A stretch of 10,611 bases of DNA from Burkholderiaceae bacterium (GCA_947372155.1 CANBSM010000167.1:1-10611); one strand, 5' to 3'; positions 1 through 6,242 are shown, counted from the stretch's first letter. Notes: generated by a model from the sequence alone, not told the origin. Numbers and translations: made by a program.

Positions 1-361
1 CATTTAGCCTACATTCACGTATTTCTACGCTACCAACTAATACAACATCGCAAACGGTACTGCCACACAGGGGCGTCGTTTAAAGCATCCAAAACAGCCA
101 GGGTCTTGGGTAGTGCAATGAGGCCAGATAGTAAGAAATCCGAATTGCGTACCGTCACACATCAGAACGGGTTTCGCAGCACTATTGCCTTCGGCGTGCC
201 AACCTTTGCCTTACTTTTATAGATTTATTTAGCTTGAACACAAAGAGCTGGAAATAAATGTGGTTTCTGTTCAAGCCCTAAAAAACCAGCTTTTTTCGGT
301 TGTCCAGACGGGTTTTCTGATCATATTGTTGTGTTGCCCAATCAACTTTATGGAGAAAACC
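1..361. other. Left-end stretch with no confidently supported gene
   Basis: I see no gene here that I can support. Plus frame 1 is open from the window edge to a TAG at 220-222 (73 codons), so it could be the tail of a gene that starts outside the window. The translation resembles no family I know and carries no motif, and an open run of this length can arise by chance. A 41-codon minus-strand reading (162 down to 37) is equally unsupported. From 232 onward the stretch contains the interleaved inverted repeats listed separately, in the probable leader of the next gene. Confidence 0.4.
232..296 (+). promoter_or_regulatory. Interleaved inverted repeats in the leader of the DUF6641 gene
   Basis: Two perfect inverted repeats interlock. 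One is GCTTGAACA at 232-240 with TGTTCAAGC at 268-276. The other is AGCTGG at 246-251 with CCAGCT at 286-291, directly followed by a T run ending at 296. Because the arms alternate, the RNA could form an H-type pseudoknot or switch between two folds, the second being terminator-like. Both lie upstream of the start codon at 362. The repeats are visible; a regulatory role is inference. Confidence 0.35.
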
Positions 362-802
362 ATGGCAACCTTTGAAAAACTCAACTTTGTAGCAGCAACC
401 AAACCCATTCATCAACCACCTATCGTTCAGCGTCGCAATAAGCTCATTGGCAAGATCTGGGAACAGATTGAATTAGTCAAAAGTCAGGCCAATGGCACCC
501 AACTAGAAATCAAGAAGTACAAGACCGTTAAAGACGCCGCCGGTAATAGCCAGCGTATCGCCGTAAATAAGCGCATTAAGCCTTGGTGGTATCAAGATAT
601 TGATGGCAAGTTATGCGTGTCAATCCGCTATGGCAGCAAGATCGTGGAACTTAAGCGTGGCATGCCTAGTATTCAAGTGGCTGACTTTGATAGCTTGTTA
701 GAAAGCCTAGAAATCATCAAAACCGAGGGAGGCAATGGCAGCTTTGATCAAGAGATTGAGCGAGCTAGCGGCGCACTCAAGGCCAACTTCAAAACTAAAT
801 AA
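362..802 (+). CDS. DUF6641 family protein
   Basis: A 146-residue soluble protein that resembles the DUF6641 family, which has no assigned function. The recognisable parts are the N-terminus with LNFVAATKP, the stretch PIVQRRNKLIGKIWEQIEL at about residues 20-38, the basic segment ending in KPWW near residues 73-76, and a final alpha-helical, charged region. I chose the ATG at 362 because GGAG lies at the right distance before it and because the family begins with MATF-K-NFVA. The reading frame runs upstream to 260, but those residues look like untranslated leader. It lies upstream of a DUF6876 gene in the same direction; I recall these two families together in proteobacterial accessory DNA. 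No signal peptide or membrane segment is seen. The family call is from memory of its sequence pattern. Confidence 0.75.
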   Translation: MATFEKLNFVAATKPIHQPPIVQRRNKLIGKIWEQIELVKSQANGTQLEIKKYKTVKDAAGNSQRIAVNKRIKPWWYQDIDGKLCVSIRYGSKIVELKRGMPSIQVADFDSLLESLEIIKTEGGNGSFDQEIERASGALKANFKTK

Positions 803-812
803 TTTCGTCAAA

Positions 813-840
813 CGAGTCAAAATCGCAAGGTCTTGACTCG
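813..840. repeat. 8-bp inverted repeat between the first two genes
   Basis: CGAGTCAA at 813-820 is matched perfectly by TTGACTCG at 833-840, with a 12-base loop. It begins ten bases after the DUF6641 stop. No T run follows, so it is not a standard intrinsic terminator. It could be an operator for the next gene or a weak RNA hairpin. Confidence 0.4.
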
Positions 841-892
841 ATGACAAGTGTTACTTGCAGTAATACTTTCCTATCGATGAGGCATAGCAAAA

Positions 893-1258
893 ATGAATCT
901 TTCTAAATCCCACGTTTTGAGTCAATTGAGCCAATTTACTGGCACAGAGTATTACTACCCCCTATGGCCTAAAGTCTTATTAACTGATGGCACCAAGTAC
1001 CTAGCTGAAACTGTGGGCTGTTATTGGTTGATGGACGCTATAGCCAGCCATGTCATGCACTTAGGGAGTAATGAGGGCTTTACGAGTTGTAGCCTAACTT
1101 GCGCTAATGGTTCAGGTAACTTAACTATTACAGACGGCAACGGCAATGTGCTGGCCAAGCAACGCATTCCGTATACAGACTTCCCATTTAATGAGATTAG
1201 CTTATATGCCTGCTTGAATGAAGATAAGTGGGTAATTTTGTTACCCAGTGAATACTAG
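893..1258 (+). CDS. DUF6876 family protein
   Basis: A 121-residue soluble protein that resembles the DUF6876 family of unknown function. The pattern is QFTGTEYYYPLW near the N-terminus (about residues 14-25), then LTDGTKYLAETVGCYWLMDAIASH, which matches the family hallmark DG-x-YLAE-x-x-G-x-YWL-x-DAIAS, and the ending LLPSEY. A GAGG lies about ten bases before the ATG. It sits 90 bases after the DUF6641 gene in the same direction and 14 bases before the next gene, so the three may be co-transcribed. The neighbouring pair suggests mobile or accessory DNA, although no integrase or transposase is in the window. The biochemical role is unknown. Confidence 0.75.
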   Translation: MNLSKSHVLSQLSQFTGTEYYYPLWPKVLLTDGTKYLAETVGCYWLMDAIASHVMHLGSNEGFTSCSLTCANGSGNLTITDGNGNVLAKQRIPYTDFPFNEISLYACLNEDKWVILLPSEY

Positions 1259-1272
1259 ACACTAAATACTTG

Positions 1273-1632
1273 ATGCGATTTTTTGAATTCCAAAAACCTA
1301 AGATACAAAAACCCTTAAGTCCAGCGCAAGCAAGACTTAGATCCCTTAAAGATCAAGCTAAACGCACACAAGCAGCGATTAAAGTCGAACGTGCAAGGCA
1401 AAAGATCCAAGCTGGGCAGCAAGATCTAGCAAAAGTCGAAAGCATCCATAGCAAGAAGTCTCAAAGCTATAAGACTATCTACAAAATGAATAATCCTTAT
1501 ACCGCTTGGGTATCTGCAGGAACTTATGGTGACTTTACTAACGCCCTATCTATGGCACTGAGAAAGAAGAAATTAGGTGCCGTCGTAGTTCGGATTGAAG
1601 ATAGCAATAGAATGATCGTATATTCATCTTAA
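1273..1632 (+). CDS. Hypothetical basic protein with an N-terminal coiled coil
   Basis: A 119-residue protein I do not recognise. Residues of about 15-55 are rich in Lys, Arg, Gln and Ala with an even helical character (SPAQARLRSLKDQAKRTQAA and onward), so a coiled coil is likely. The C-terminal half, from about residue 70, is a compact segment with TAWVSAGTYGDFTNALSMALRKKK and a beta-like end (VVVRIEDSNRMIVYSS). I place the start at the ATG at 1273; a TTG immediately before it at 1270 is a less likely alternative, and no clear Shine-Dalgarno is seen for either. It begins 14 bases after the DUF6876 stop in the same direction and is probably translated from the same transcript. The high basic charge could suit nucleic-acid binding, but that is only a guess. 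Confidence 0.6.
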   Translation: MRFFEFQKPKIQKPLSPAQARLRSLKDQAKRTQAAIKVERARQKIQAGQQDLAKVESIHSKKSQSYKTIYKMNNPYTAWVSAGTYGDFTNALSMALRKKKLGAVVVRIEDSNRMIVYSS

Positions 1633-2047
1633 GGTAATTTGTACTAATAATCCCAATTCTCATTCTTTACTGACAAGCTATTCAGTAGCTGCTGGTAAGA
1701 TCTCCATTTGGACATATTTTGATCCAATATCTTAATAAATCGTTAACTTTAGGTTCTCTGGTTATGAGAGCAGACACCCAAGATAGAGCCTTATAAACAG
1801 GGGGTCTGCGGGTGGTCAGTGTCGGTGTGTAAGCAAATGTGTAAGCAAATTCGTGGATTTAAAGGAAGTGATCTCTCACTCTTTGGTTTTCATAACCACA
1901 GGATTTTTGGAACAACCATCTAGCACTTCGTTGCTCCAAAGTGGTTTTGACTTGTAGATGGTGGCCGTTACTTTAAGTAACGCTTAAGAGGTTTGTGGCC
2001 CCGGCGCTGCACTAGGGCCTTGGATAACTAATCCTGCTCCGCCACTA
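1633..2047. other. Gene-free gap with clustered inverted repeats
   Basis: No supported gene lies here. The left part is AT-rich and plain. From about 1756 onward the DNA is more structured: GGTTATGA at 1760-1767 is inverted as TCATAACC at 1890-1897, CCATCTA at 1916-1922 as TAGATGG at 1955-1961 with an inner CACTT/AAGTG, CGTTACT at 1966-1972 as AGTAACG at 1976-1982, GGCCC at 1997-2001 as GGGCC at 2015-2019, and GGAT at 2022-2025 as ATCC at 2031-2034. This could be a structured RNA, an element boundary, or the trailer of the minus-strand lipoprotein gene that ends at 2048. Confidence 0.5.
1827..1850. repeat. Perfect 12-bp tandem repeat, two copies
   Basis: GTGTAAGCAAAT occurs twice with no spacer, at 1827-1838 and 1839-1850. 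It lies in the gap between the accessory genes and the envelope genes. Direct repeats of this size can be binding sites (iterons, integrase arm sites) or slippage products; two copies alone do not decide. Confidence 0.55.
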
Positions 2048-2443
2048 TTACATCTTCACAATATGCCAAGCACCATTTAAGAAGCCATCGCCAGTTTTAT
2101 CTCCAGGCTTAGTGTCTTTAACCCAGAAATACAAAGGCATACCCTTAAATGCTAATTGCTTCTTGCCATCATCGCGAGTGATTACAGAATAGTTGCCAGA
2201 AACCACCGTATTACCATCCACTAATAATGGAGGCCAATTTGCAGCACATGGGCCATTACAAGCAGATTTTCCTGAGCCAGATACATCTTTGGCAAAGGTA
2301 TACAGAGTCATATTATTGCTACCTACTAAAATCCCATCATTAACCTTTGTATACGGAGCCATCGCCCCGCCACTCATCGAAGCACACGCGGCTAACGTAG
2401 CTGAAGCAATAAAGCCAATTAATATACTTTTAATACGATTCAT
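2048..2443 (-). CDS. COG4315-type secreted-repeat lipoprotein
   Basis: A 131-residue lipoprotein of the PF03640/COG4315 type. A signal peptide ends in the lipobox LAAC with the lipidated cysteine at residue 20. Two family repeats follow: one around LYTFAKDVSGSGKSACNGPC (about residues 47-66) continuing into WPPLL, and one around LAFKGMPLYFWVKDTKPGD (about 97-115), ending in a GAWH-like tail. C62 and C66 in the first repeat form a CxxxC that could hold a disulfide or a metal. The function of the family is unknown; members sit in the cell envelope. The ATG is preceded by GGGAG at good spacing. It is transcribed alone: its neighbour on the same strand ends at 2649 and a terminator lies between. 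Confidence 0.85.
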   Translation of the reverse strand: MNRIKSILIGFIASATLAACASMSGGAMAPYTKVNDGILVGSNNMTLYTFAKDVSGSGKSACNGPCAANWPPLLVDGNTVVSGNYSVITRDDGKKQLAFKGMPLYFWVKDTKPGDKTGDGFLNGAWHIVKM

Positions 2444-2533
2444 TTGGATCTCCCTTGAAGGTTACAAATCAACTCTACGCCTAATTTACGTTTATCGCAT
2501 TACGTTTTTAGAAACGGGTGGGCTAATAATGAA

Positions 2534-2555
2534 AAAACCACCGTAAGGTGGTTTT
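2534..2555 (-). terminator. Intrinsic terminator after the zinc-ribbon protein gene
   Basis: AAAACCACC at 2534-2542 pairs with GGTGGTTTT at 2547-2555 around a GTAA loop, a 9-bp stem. Read on the minus strand it ends in six Ts, so it best serves the pal-lipoprotein-zinc ribbon unit, whose last gene ends at 2649. On the plus strand the T run is only four, so any effect there is weaker. Confidence 0.75.
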
Positions 2556-2648
2556 AATGTCTCCTCCAGCCAATAACAATCTAGGCATAGAATTAATGGC
2601 ACAAATGTAACACCTATTAATAGGCTCTGTATTGTCATTTACCCTTGA

Positions 2649-2957
2649 TTACCAGTATTTAAAGCGGGATCTCTCAACATCCACATCTGGACCTATAGCT
2701 CGCATCTTCATCTGACAATGTGGGCAAGTAAGCCCATCCCACTCTGCCAAATGTTTACTAGAGAGGCAACTTGTACAAGCAGGTGAGGTACTAATTTCTG
2801 TGTTGATACTGCCTGGGTGGGCAATCGTATATACATCAATGGTTGCACAAGATTTACAAGCCATAACCACTCTAGAAGAGTGAAGCCCGACCTCTCTACC
2901 TATGCCGCTGATGCATTCAAACTTACAAGCACCACAAATAAATTTATATCTAGCCAT
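2649..2957 (-). CDS. Small protein with four CxxC pairs (double zinc ribbon)
   Basis: A 102-residue cytoplasmic protein I cannot assign to a named family. Four CxxC pairs are visible: C8-C11 (CGAC), C34-C37 (CKSC), C61-C64 (CTSC) and C78-C81 (CPHC). This is the layout of two zinc ribbons in tandem, each built from two pairs. The second half resembles the generic zinc-ribbon phrase W-x-G-L-T-C-P-x-C. C15 is an extra cysteine. There is no signal peptide, so it acts in the cytoplasm. It starts 12 bases after the stop of the upstream lipoprotein gene, so it is probably co-transcribed with that gene and with pal. Its start has no clear Shine-Dalgarno, which would suit translational coupling. Zinc binding is inferred from the cysteines; no reaction can be named. 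Confidence 0.7.
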   Translation of the reverse strand: MARYKFICGACKFECISGIGREVGLHSSRVVMACKSCATIDVYTIAHPGSINTEISTSPACTSCLSSKHLAEWDGLTCPHCQMKMRAIGPDVDVERSRFKYW

Positions 2958-2969
2958 AAATCTATCGCA

Positions 2970-3491
2970 CTAATTCTTCTTAGGTTGAAGTGCCAGTTTC
3001 TTCATATGGGCATCTTGAGTGAGTAGTTGCCTTTCTTGATTGGCTATACCAATGGTGATCTTTTTAGCAATAAGATCGGCATATACGCCATCAATCTTTT
3101 TAAAGAAATCTTCATAGACCGCTTTCTTTTCGGGGCTTAAACCCTCCAAAGCAATTGGCCGACACGAATTAGCATCAGCCAAATAACTCGTCAATGCCTT
3201 GGCTTGCTGATCCGTCAATTTATCTGGCGAACTAAAGAGAGCTTTGGCATGAGGATTATTTCTTGTAACCGCGATAATTTGACTGTCTACCAACAATGCA
3301 TCAGCACTTTGATTGCTGCGGATGATGCAATCATTCAGTCGTTTAGCTACTGCCCCCGAGTGATCAGGAGCCGGAGCTGTCATTGGCGAAGGAACTTTAG
3401 CAACTTGCACTGGGTTATTGGGTGCAACGTTTGTTGCACATCCACTTAGGAAAGCAATCCCCATCAAACTGAGTTTGAATATGTTTTTCAT
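2970..3491 (-). CDS. Hypothetical lipoprotein
   Basis: A 173-residue lipoprotein of unknown function. The signal peptide ends in the lipobox LSGC with the lipidated cysteine at residue 18. A Pro/Ala-rich linker (about residues 22-45) follows, then an alpha-helical domain to the C-terminus. C55 and C110 are the only other cysteines and could form a periplasmic disulfide. AAAGG lies seven bases before the ATG. It begins 17 bases after the pal stop, so the two are probably one transcript; co-transcription with pal and the lipid anchor suggest an outer-membrane location facing the periplasm. I find no motif that would give an activity. Confidence 0.7.
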   Translation of the reverse strand: MKNIFKLSLMGIAFLSGCATNVAPNNPVQVAKVPSPMTAPAPDHSGAVAKRLNDCIIRSNQSADALLVDSQIIAVTRNNPHAKALFSSPDKLTDQQAKALTSYLADANSCRPIALEGLSPEKKAVYEDFFKKIDGVYADLIAKKITIGIANQERQLLTQDAHMKKLALQPKKN

Positions 3492-3508
3492 TGAATAGCC
3501 TTTAGTGT

Positions 3509-4000
3509 TTAGCGATACACAAAATCAGCACGACGGTTTTCTTTAAATGCCGCTTCTGTCTGAGCTGGGTCAGCTGGCTTTTCTTTTCCAAAGCTCACCG
3601 CCTCCAACTGAGATTCGCTAACACCTTGAGCAACTAGAGCTTTCTTAACAGCTTCGGATCGCTTTTGACCTAAGGCGAGGTTGTACTCTGCAGTTCCACG
3701 ATCGTCGGTATTGCCTTGAATGATCACAGAGGCTTTTTGTTTTTGAAACGATTTTAAGTAAGAGGCATGGGCAGAGATGGTTGAAACATACTTTGGATCT
3801 ACGGTATAGCTATCGAACTCAAAATAGATCGAACGTTTTCCATATACGCTAGACTTGGGATCGCTAATTGGATCGTAAGTCATTGAGCCGCCAGCATTAA
3901 CCTCAGCCACACCATTAGCGTCATCTAACTTCACGCTACTACAAGCGGATACGAATAAAACTAATAATGCCAATGGCAATATTTTTACAAATTTACACAT
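3509..4000 (-). CDS. pal: Peptidoglycan-associated lipoprotein (Pal/OmpA family)
   Basis: A 163-residue Pal-like lipoprotein that would tie the outer membrane to peptidoglycan. The signal peptide ends in VSAC with the lipidated cysteine at residue 20. The OmpA-C domain follows: SIYFEFDSYTV at about 57-67, the peptidoglycan-binding loop GNTDDRGTAEYNLALGQKR at 96-114, and the final ENRRADFVYR. D99/D100 and R114 match the residues that hold diaminopimelate in OmpA-like domains. I chose the ATG at 4000; the frame extends to a TTG at 4015 but GGGA precedes the ATG at usable spacing and the lipoprotein signal fits this start. It is not next to tolB or tolQRA, so it may be an extra copy in addition to a canonical tol-pal locus. 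It leads a probable three-gene unit. Confidence 0.85.
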   Translation of the reverse strand: MCKFVKILPLALLVLFVSACSSVKLDDANGVAEVNAGGSMTYDPISDPKSSVYGKRSIYFEFDSYTVDPKYVSTISAHASYLKSFQKQKASVIIQGNTDDRGTAEYNLALGQKRSEAVKKALVAQGVSESQLEAVSFGKEKPADPAQTEAAFKENRRADFVYR

Positions 4001-4018
4001 GATAATATTTCCCAAATA

Positions 4019-4038
4019 TGGCTACACTTCGGTAGCCA
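4019..4038 (-). promoter_or_regulatory. Hairpin in the pal 5' leader
   Basis: TGGCTAC at 4019-4025 pairs with GTAGCCA at 4032-4038 around a 6-base loop. On the minus strand it lies just before the Shine-Dalgarno and start codon of pal (ATG at 4000). No T run follows it in that direction, so it is unlikely to be a terminator for the gene upstream. It could affect pal translation or mRNA stability. Confidence 0.4.
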
Positions 4039-4083
4039 AAAAACAAAGGGGCATGCTTATAGAGCACGTCCCACCTAAAAAAA

Positions 4084-4437
4084 TTAGGCTATAGCTTTGG
4101 GGGGTTTAAATGCTGAGTCAGGAAAGTTTTGTGTAAACAAAACTTTGTTTACTGAAGTAAATTTTTGGGCACTAATTGGCGGAAGAAAAAAGGCAATCCC
4201 AACATCGCTAATATTTGCAGTCACATGACTCATCAAATACATCGTATGTACCTGCTGCTTGTCATCAGCTGATTCAGTAGTGTTATGTGCTTGCTGCGAG
4301 ACTGAAACATTGCCATAACTACCTGCGAGCTCCGCACGTTCAATAGCGGCCTGAATAAAAATACTTGAAGCTGCCACCTTAAATGCAATCAAAAAGAGGC
4401 ATATGAATAAAACGATAGTTTTGCTACGGGGCAACAT
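4084..4437 (-). CDS. Small exported protein of unknown function
   Basis: A 117-residue protein I do not recognise with confidence. From the ATG at 4437 it has a good signal peptide: a basic start (MLPRSK), then a hydrophobic run, ending near AASS at about residue 25. The frame extends to an ATG at 4488, but those 17 residues do not improve the signal. No clear Shine-Dalgarno supports any start. The mature part has scattered histidines in the middle (QAHNTT, QQVHTMYLMSH) and ends in FKPPKAIA. That overall look (short, exported, central His, C-terminal PP near the end) recalls CzcI-like or DUF2946 proteins found beside metal-efflux genes, but no efflux gene is in the window, so this is weak. 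It lies 83 bases upstream of pal on the same strand. Confidence 0.5.
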   Translation of the reverse strand: MLPRSKTIVLFICLFLIAFKVAASSIFIQAAIERAELAGSYGNVSVSQQAHNTTESADDKQQVHTMYLMSHVTANISDVGIAFFLPPISAQKFTSVNKVLFTQNFPDSAFKPPKAIA

Positions 4438-4587
4438 AATTGAGATTTTATACTTAATTAGATAAATCAACCCCATCCATTGATGCATTTATGACTGATA
4501 TTCACTATATAGCGATAATCCTATAGGCTAGGGGTTTCCACTAAAAAAATTATATGTAATTAGACTGCTGTAAAACAAGGAGAAATC

Positions 4588-5505
4588 ATGAATCGTCGGC
4601 TAATTCTCAAGGCTCTAGCTGCCTCAAGCGTAATTGGAGTGCCAAGTTTTTTGTTTGCACAAAATAGCAAACCAGCACAAATCACAATTATTTACGATGC
4701 GTTCGGAAAACCCTCCGATCTGGGTCGCGGCTGGGGTTATGCCGCATTAATTGAGTATGGCGGAAAACGAATACTTTTTGATACAGGCGGGCAATATAAG
4801 GTCTTTGCAGACAACGTTAAAAAGCTAAAAATTAACCTTAAGAACTTAGACTTTGTTGTACTTTCACACCGTCATGGTGACCATACATCAGGACTGCAGT
4901 TTGTTTTAGAGCAAAACCCCAAAGTTCAGTTCTATGCCCCCACTGAACCAGGCTCATTTGGAAATCCTATTCATGGGGCAAGCCCACTTGGAAAATTGAT
5001 CTCTAGAAAAGTAGATGATGTTCCGCAGGATCTGCATTACTTTGATGGTAAGTATGAAGATAAGTACAAAGTTGACTCGGCTTGGCCAACCGCAAACATC
5101 ACATTAATTGATAAGCCTACAGAAGTATTGCCTGGGTTTTATCTATTTAAAACCATATCTGAAAATAAAGGGACAATGGAATTAAATGAGCTTTCGTTAG
5201 CCATTAAGACTCCTAAAGGTCTCGCTGTTATCGTTGGCTGCTCTCACCCTGGCGTTGAAAAGATATTAGCCGCTGCTGCCGAAATTGATCCAAAAATTTA
5301 CACCCTAGCTGGTGGACTACATCTTGTAGACGTAAGCGACCAACAAATCACTCAGATTGTTTCAAACTTCAAAAACAAATGGGGTATTGAAAGGGTTGCT
5401 GCTGGTCACTGCTCTGGAGAATTTGCTCAGGCTGAATTTAGTCGTAGTTATGGGGATAAACATGATCATTCTGGCGTAGGAGAGATAATTCTTCTGCCTA
5501 AATGA
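4588..5505 (+). CDS. Tat-exported metallo-beta-lactamase-fold hydrolase (COG1237-like)
   Basis: A 305-residue metallo-beta-lactamase-fold protein. The N-terminus MNRRLILK matches the twin-arginine pattern (RR-x-x-x-K), followed by a hydrophobic stretch and a cleavage region near FAQ at residue 25, so it should be exported folded. The metal motif SHRHGDH is at 93-99 (H94, H96, D98, H99). Further candidate ligands are H220 in GCSHPG, H245 in GGLHL and H274 in AGHC. The order matches COG1237, named for a dihydropterin/RFA-P synthase of methanogens; most bacterial members have unknown substrates, so that name should not be transferred. AAGGAG precedes the ATG. It stands alone on the plus strand, with its own terminator, and its function in the periplasm is open. 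Confidence 0.85.
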   Translation: MNRRLILKALAASSVIGVPSFLFAQNSKPAQITIIYDAFGKPSDLGRGWGYAALIEYGGKRILFDTGGQYKVFADNVKKLKINLKNLDFVVLSHRHGDHTSGLQFVLEQNPKVQFYAPTEPGSFGNPIHGASPLGKLISRKVDDVPQDLHYFDGKYEDKYKVDSAWPTANITLIDKPTEVLPGFYLFKTISENKGTMELNELSLAIKTPKGLAVIVGCSHPGVEKILAAAAEIDPKIYTLAGGLHLVDVSDQQITQIVSNFKNKWGIERVAAGHCSGEFAQAEFSRSYGDKHDHSGVGEIILLPK

Positions 5506-5534
5506 TCAATGAACCCGGCTTTTGTATTGGGCAT

Positions 5535-5566
5535 AAAAAAACCAACCTTTTCGGGTTGGTTTTTTT
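5535..5566. terminator. Strong bidirectional intrinsic terminator
   Basis: A 13-bp perfect stem (arms 5535-5547 and 5554-5566) closes on a TTTTCG loop; the core is ACCAACC/GGTTGGT with A and T runs outside. Seven Ts end it on both strands. On the plus strand it ends the metallo-hydrolase gene 29 bases after its stop. On the minus strand it would end transcripts leaving the sulfur operon about 150 bases after the DUF2892 gene. Confidence 0.9.
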
Positions 5567-5624
5567 ATTTTCAGTTAAACCACTAACAATACAAACCAGG
5601 ATTAATTAAATATCTGTATGTTTG

Positions 5625-5658
5625 CATATATACGTATATGCGTATATGCGTATATATG
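5625..5658. repeat. AT-rich palindrome built on an 8-bp tandem repeat
   Basis: CATATATACG at 5625-5634 is inverted as CGTATATATG at 5649-5658. Inside, CGTATAT(G/A) repeats three times in tandem at 5633-5640, 5641-5648 and 5649-5656. It lies between the converging metallo-hydrolase gene and sulfur operon. The same core, TATATACGTAT, recurs upstream of the operon at 9369-9379. Confidence 0.55.
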
Positions 5659-5715
5659 TTTAATCGTATTTAATACAAAATTCCCATTAGCATATTGAAA
5701 ATAGAGTAGTTGATC

Positions 5716-5907
5716 TCAACTGCAATTTGTTCCGGTATTTACTCCTAACAATGTGTAAGCCGGGCAGAATTTAAATAACCCAGTTGCTAGCGGCACAACA
5801 CCAATCCAACCCCATACACCAACAGTTCCGGTTACGGCTAGACCAATTAATACCAAGCCAACCACCATACGTAACATACGATCAACACCACCGACATTGC
5901 ATTTCAT
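5716..5907 (-). CDS. DUF2892 (YgaP transmembrane-like) inner-membrane protein
   Basis: A 63-residue membrane protein of the DUF2892 family. It opens with MKCNVGGVDRMLRMVVGLVL, the family signature, and has two hydrophobic segments (about residues 12-30 and 31-45) around GVWGWIG, then the closing FCPAYTLLG with C48. In E. coli YgaP this domain is fused to a rhodanese and follows the ArsR-type ygaV gene; here the ArsR gene, the rhodanese and the DUF2892 domain are separate genes in one operon. The usual proposal is a membrane part of sulfur handling or thiocyanate/sulfide export, not firmly established. GGGAT precedes the ATG. It is the last gene of the operon, 17 bases after the regulator. Confidence 0.9.
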   Translation of the reverse strand: MKCNVGGVDRMLRMVVGLVLIGLAVTGTVGVWGWIGVVPLATGLFKFCPAYTLLGVNTGTNCS

Positions 5908-5924
5908 ATTAAGATCCCTTTTGG

Positions 5925-6242
5925 TTATTTACTGCAGTAATTTTGATAAAGCACATTCATCACCTCTAAAGCAATCCGATTAGAAAGTGAATAGTAGATT
6001 TGCTTACCATCTCTTCTGGTTTGAACCAGCTCTTCATTTCTAAGAACGGTGAGTTGCTGAGATAAGGTAGGCTGATGAATATCAAGACATTCCTCGAGCT
6101 CACCAACGCACATCTCCCTCTGACTTATCTGGCACAGCAACAGCATACGATCTCTATTTGAGAGCACCTTCATCAAACGACAAGCATCGTCTGCTGATGA
6201 CTGCATCTTCTCTAGATTAATACTGTCCTTAAGCACTGGCAT
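5925..6242 (-). CDS. ArsR-family persulfide-sensing repressor (BigR/SqrR/YgaV-like)
   Basis: A 105-residue winged-helix repressor of the ArsR family. The helix-turn-helix reads VGELEECLDIHQPTLSQQL (about residues 46-64), with QPTLSQQL as the recognition helix, followed by the wing RRDGKQIYYSL. It resembles BigR, SqrR and YgaV, which sense sulfane sulfur through two cysteines that become bridged. C37 (in LLLCQIS) and C103 (in QNYCSK) are 66 residues apart, the same spacing as the known pair C42/C108 of BigR and C41/C107 of SqrR. C21, C45 and C52 are additional. It lies inside the sulfur operon, 11 bases after the rhodanese gene, so it likely represses its own operon, perhaps through the AT-rich palindrome at 9250-9275. 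The regulated ligand is inferred from family and context. Confidence 0.88.
   Translation of the reverse strand: MPVLKDSINLEKMQSSADDACRLMKVLSNRDRMLLLCQISQREMCVGELEECLDIHQPTLSQQLTVLRNEELVQTRRDGKQIYYSLSNRIALEVMNVLYQNYCSK

Noticed and set aside
1668..1687. TACTGA/TCAGTA hairpin after the coiled-coil gene
   Set aside because: Six AT-leaning pairs with no T run; too weak to call a terminator.
1837..1923. 28-codon plus-strand reading starting MCKQIRGF
   Set aside because: Very short, no Shine-Dalgarno, no family resemblance, and it overlaps the tandem repeat and inverted repeats.
2021..2044. tRNA-like 3' end (CCTGCTCCGCCA) after a small hairpin
   Set aside because: No GGTTC-type T arm of the right length, and no acceptor, D or anticodon arm can be found upstream. 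It is not a tRNA gene; a degenerate fragment cannot be shown.
2193..2546. 117-codon plus-strand open frame
   Set aside because: It is the antisense shadow of the COG4315 lipoprotein gene and runs through the terminator at 2534-2555.
5708..5721. AGTTGATCTCAACT palindrome resembling an FNR box
   Set aside because: The centre is two bases, not four, and it overlaps the stop codon of the DUF2892 gene with no promoter downstream.
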